A stretch of 6,212 bases of DNA from an uncultured Oscillibacter sp. (GTDB taxonomy: Bacteria; Bacillota; Clostridia; Oscillospirales; Oscillospiraceae). Shown one piece after another: positions 5,351-6,212 of the stretch. The translations under genes and the position numbers were made by a program. Location of the stretch: the NCBI GenBank assembly GCA_905236835.1, contig CAJOQY010000216.1:1-6212 (forward strand), given 5' to 3'. The notes under the pieces were generated by a model that made no database searches, was not told the DNA's origin, and worked only from the letters and a program-made list of their open reading frames with translations. Positions within the stretch are counted from its first letter, which is position 1; each line of letters opens with the position of its first letter.

Positions 5351-6212
5351 GTGGCGTCTGAAAACTTAATTCCGTTCCGAAGCGCGGAAGAAGCGAGGGA
5401 AAAAGGACGGAACGGCGGGATCAAGTCAGGGGCGGCGCGAAGGGCTAAAAAGTCCATGCGTGAGACCGCGAATTATCTCCTGAGCAAGAAAGTCAGCGGA
5501 AAGGCGAAACAGCAGCTTGAACAGCTTGGAATCAAGAAAAGCGACCAGAATTATCAGACGGCGCTGATCGTCACGCTTGTCAAGAGAGCGGCGATGGAAG
5601 GGGATATTCCGGCTATCAGGCTGCTCGCGGAACTGACCGGCGAACTGGATAACGGCGGACTTCTCTCGGACAACGCCGCCGATGTGATTGTGGATTATCA
5701 ATATCCGACGATCAATATCCCCGGAAACGGCAGAGACAGAGAGCATCGTTTCCAGCTTGCCCCCCAGCCCGGACCGCAGACGATGTTTATGACTTCTCCG
5801 GCTGATATTGTGATTTACGGCGGCGCGGCGGGCGGCGGGAAGACATACGCCCTTCTGCTGGAAGCGCTCAGACATAAAGACATTCCGGGCTTTGGCGCGG
5901 TTATATTTCGCAAGAATTATAACCAGATCACAGCCGAGGGCGGCTTGTGGGACGCCAGTATGAAGATTTTCAATCAGGTTCCGGACGCGTCGCCCAAGAA
6001 AACGCCGAAACTGCACTGGAATTTTGTGAACGGCGGAAAGCTGACGTTCGCGCATATTGATCGGGATGAAGACGTGCGTTCTTATCAAGGCACGGAGATC
6101 GCGTATATCGGCTTTGACGAACTGACGCATTTTTCCCGTTATCAGTTTTTTTATATGCTGTCCCGAAACCGGACGACTTGCGGCGTCAGACCGTATATCC
6201 GGGCGACCTGCA
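5351..6212 (+). CDS. Terminase: small-subunit-like N-terminus fused to large-subunit ATPase (3' end outside window)
   Basis: One uninterrupted frame runs from GTG 5351 to the window end (287 codons visible). The frame contains no ATG before 5456, and GTG yields the family-like start ASENLIPFRSAEEAREKGRN. The first roughly 105 residues carry GGIKSGAARRAKKSMRE (22-38) and ALIVTLVKRAAMEGDIPAIRLL, features of phage terminase small-subunit or DNA-binding proteins. After a linker, the large-subunit ATPase begins: IVIYGGAAGGGKTYALLLEAL, with Walker A GGAAGGGKT at 157-165, then GFGAVIFRKNY (the conserved Arg region), and Walker B with catalytic acids IGFDELTHF (Asp256-Glu257). This enzyme powers DNA packaging into the prohead and, through a C-terminal nuclease not seen here, cuts the concatemer. 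Fusion of both roles in one chain is unusual. An internal restart near 5786 is possible but has no ribosome binding site. Confidence 0.9.
   Translation, partial: MASENLIPFRSAEEAREKGRNGGIKSGAARRAKKSMRETANYLLSKKVSGKAKQQLEQLGIKKSDQNYQTALIVTLVKRAAMEGDIPAIRLLAELTGELDNGGLLSDNAADVIVDYQYPTINIPGNGRDREHRFQLAPQPGPQTMFMTSPADIVIYGGAAGGGKTYALLLEALRHKDIPGFGAVIFRKNYNQITAEGGLWDASMKIFNQVPDASPKKTPKLHWNFVNGGKLTFAHIDRDEDVRSYQGTEIAYIGFDELTHFSRYQFFYMLSRNRTTCGVRPYIRATC

Noticed and set aside
5400..5404. A-run in the terminase N-terminus considered as a frameshift site
   Set aside because: The run holds five A residues. The frame from GTG 5351 is continuous across it and gives the expected REKGRNGG sequence, so no shift is needed.
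5426..6130. 234-codon minus-strand open frame opposite the terminase
   Set aside because: The + strand encodes intact Walker A and B motifs here. The minus frame has no recognisable domain or start signal.
1..6212. tRNA, rRNA, CRISPR array, insertion sequence or attachment site
   Set aside because: No cloverleaf, spaced direct-repeat array, transposase motif or flanking terminal repeats could be found on reading either strand.

Overview
The window looks like part of a tailed-phage or prophage genome. Every supported gene is on the + strand, the genes are tightly packed or overlapping, and the right end enters a terminase gene that carries an unmistakable ATPase domain. Ribosome binding sites of the AAAGGAGG type and a moderate base composition suggest a Bacillota (clostridial) or other gut-type anaerobe as host. 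That is an inference from style, not a marker-gene call.

Left part (1-919): the tail of an unrecognised gene ends at 175. A GC-rich hairpin (194-216) and a strong ribosome binding site follow, then a 141-residue orphan protein (243-668). A textbook UUCG-tetraloop terminator (694-717) closes this unit. A 200-base gap with only a weak promoter candidate leads to the next unit.

Central cassette (920-4463): four genes are translationally coupled by overlaps of 4, 23 and 50 bases. They encode a ParB/sulfiredoxin-fold protein, an ATP-grasp ligase of the carbamoyl-phosphate-synthetase-like type, a GT-A-like protein resembling the TET-associated glycosyltransferases (TAGT), and a fold-type III PLP-dependent amino acid decarboxylase (LysA/ODC superfamily). 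The best single explanation is a phage DNA base hypermodification system. In this reading a sugar is placed on an oxidised or hydroxymethylated base, an amino acid is activated by the ATP-grasp enzyme, and the PLP enzyme removes a carboxyl group to leave a positively charged amine. No TET/JBP oxygenase or pyrimidine hydroxymethylase is in the window, so the enzyme making the first hydroxyl group must be elsewhere, or the chemistry differs. The combination, not any single gene, is the main point of interest.

Right part (4464-6212): after a spacer with a plausible sigma-70 promoter comes a protein that looks like only the C-terminal domain of the RarA/MgsA replication-recombination ATPase (4587-5231). 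A strong terminator (5281-5322) follows. The last gene (5351 to the window end) reads as a single frame joining a terminase small-subunit-like N-terminus to a terminase large-subunit ATPase with Walker A and B motifs. The packaging gene therefore has its own unit directly downstream of the proposed modification cassette.
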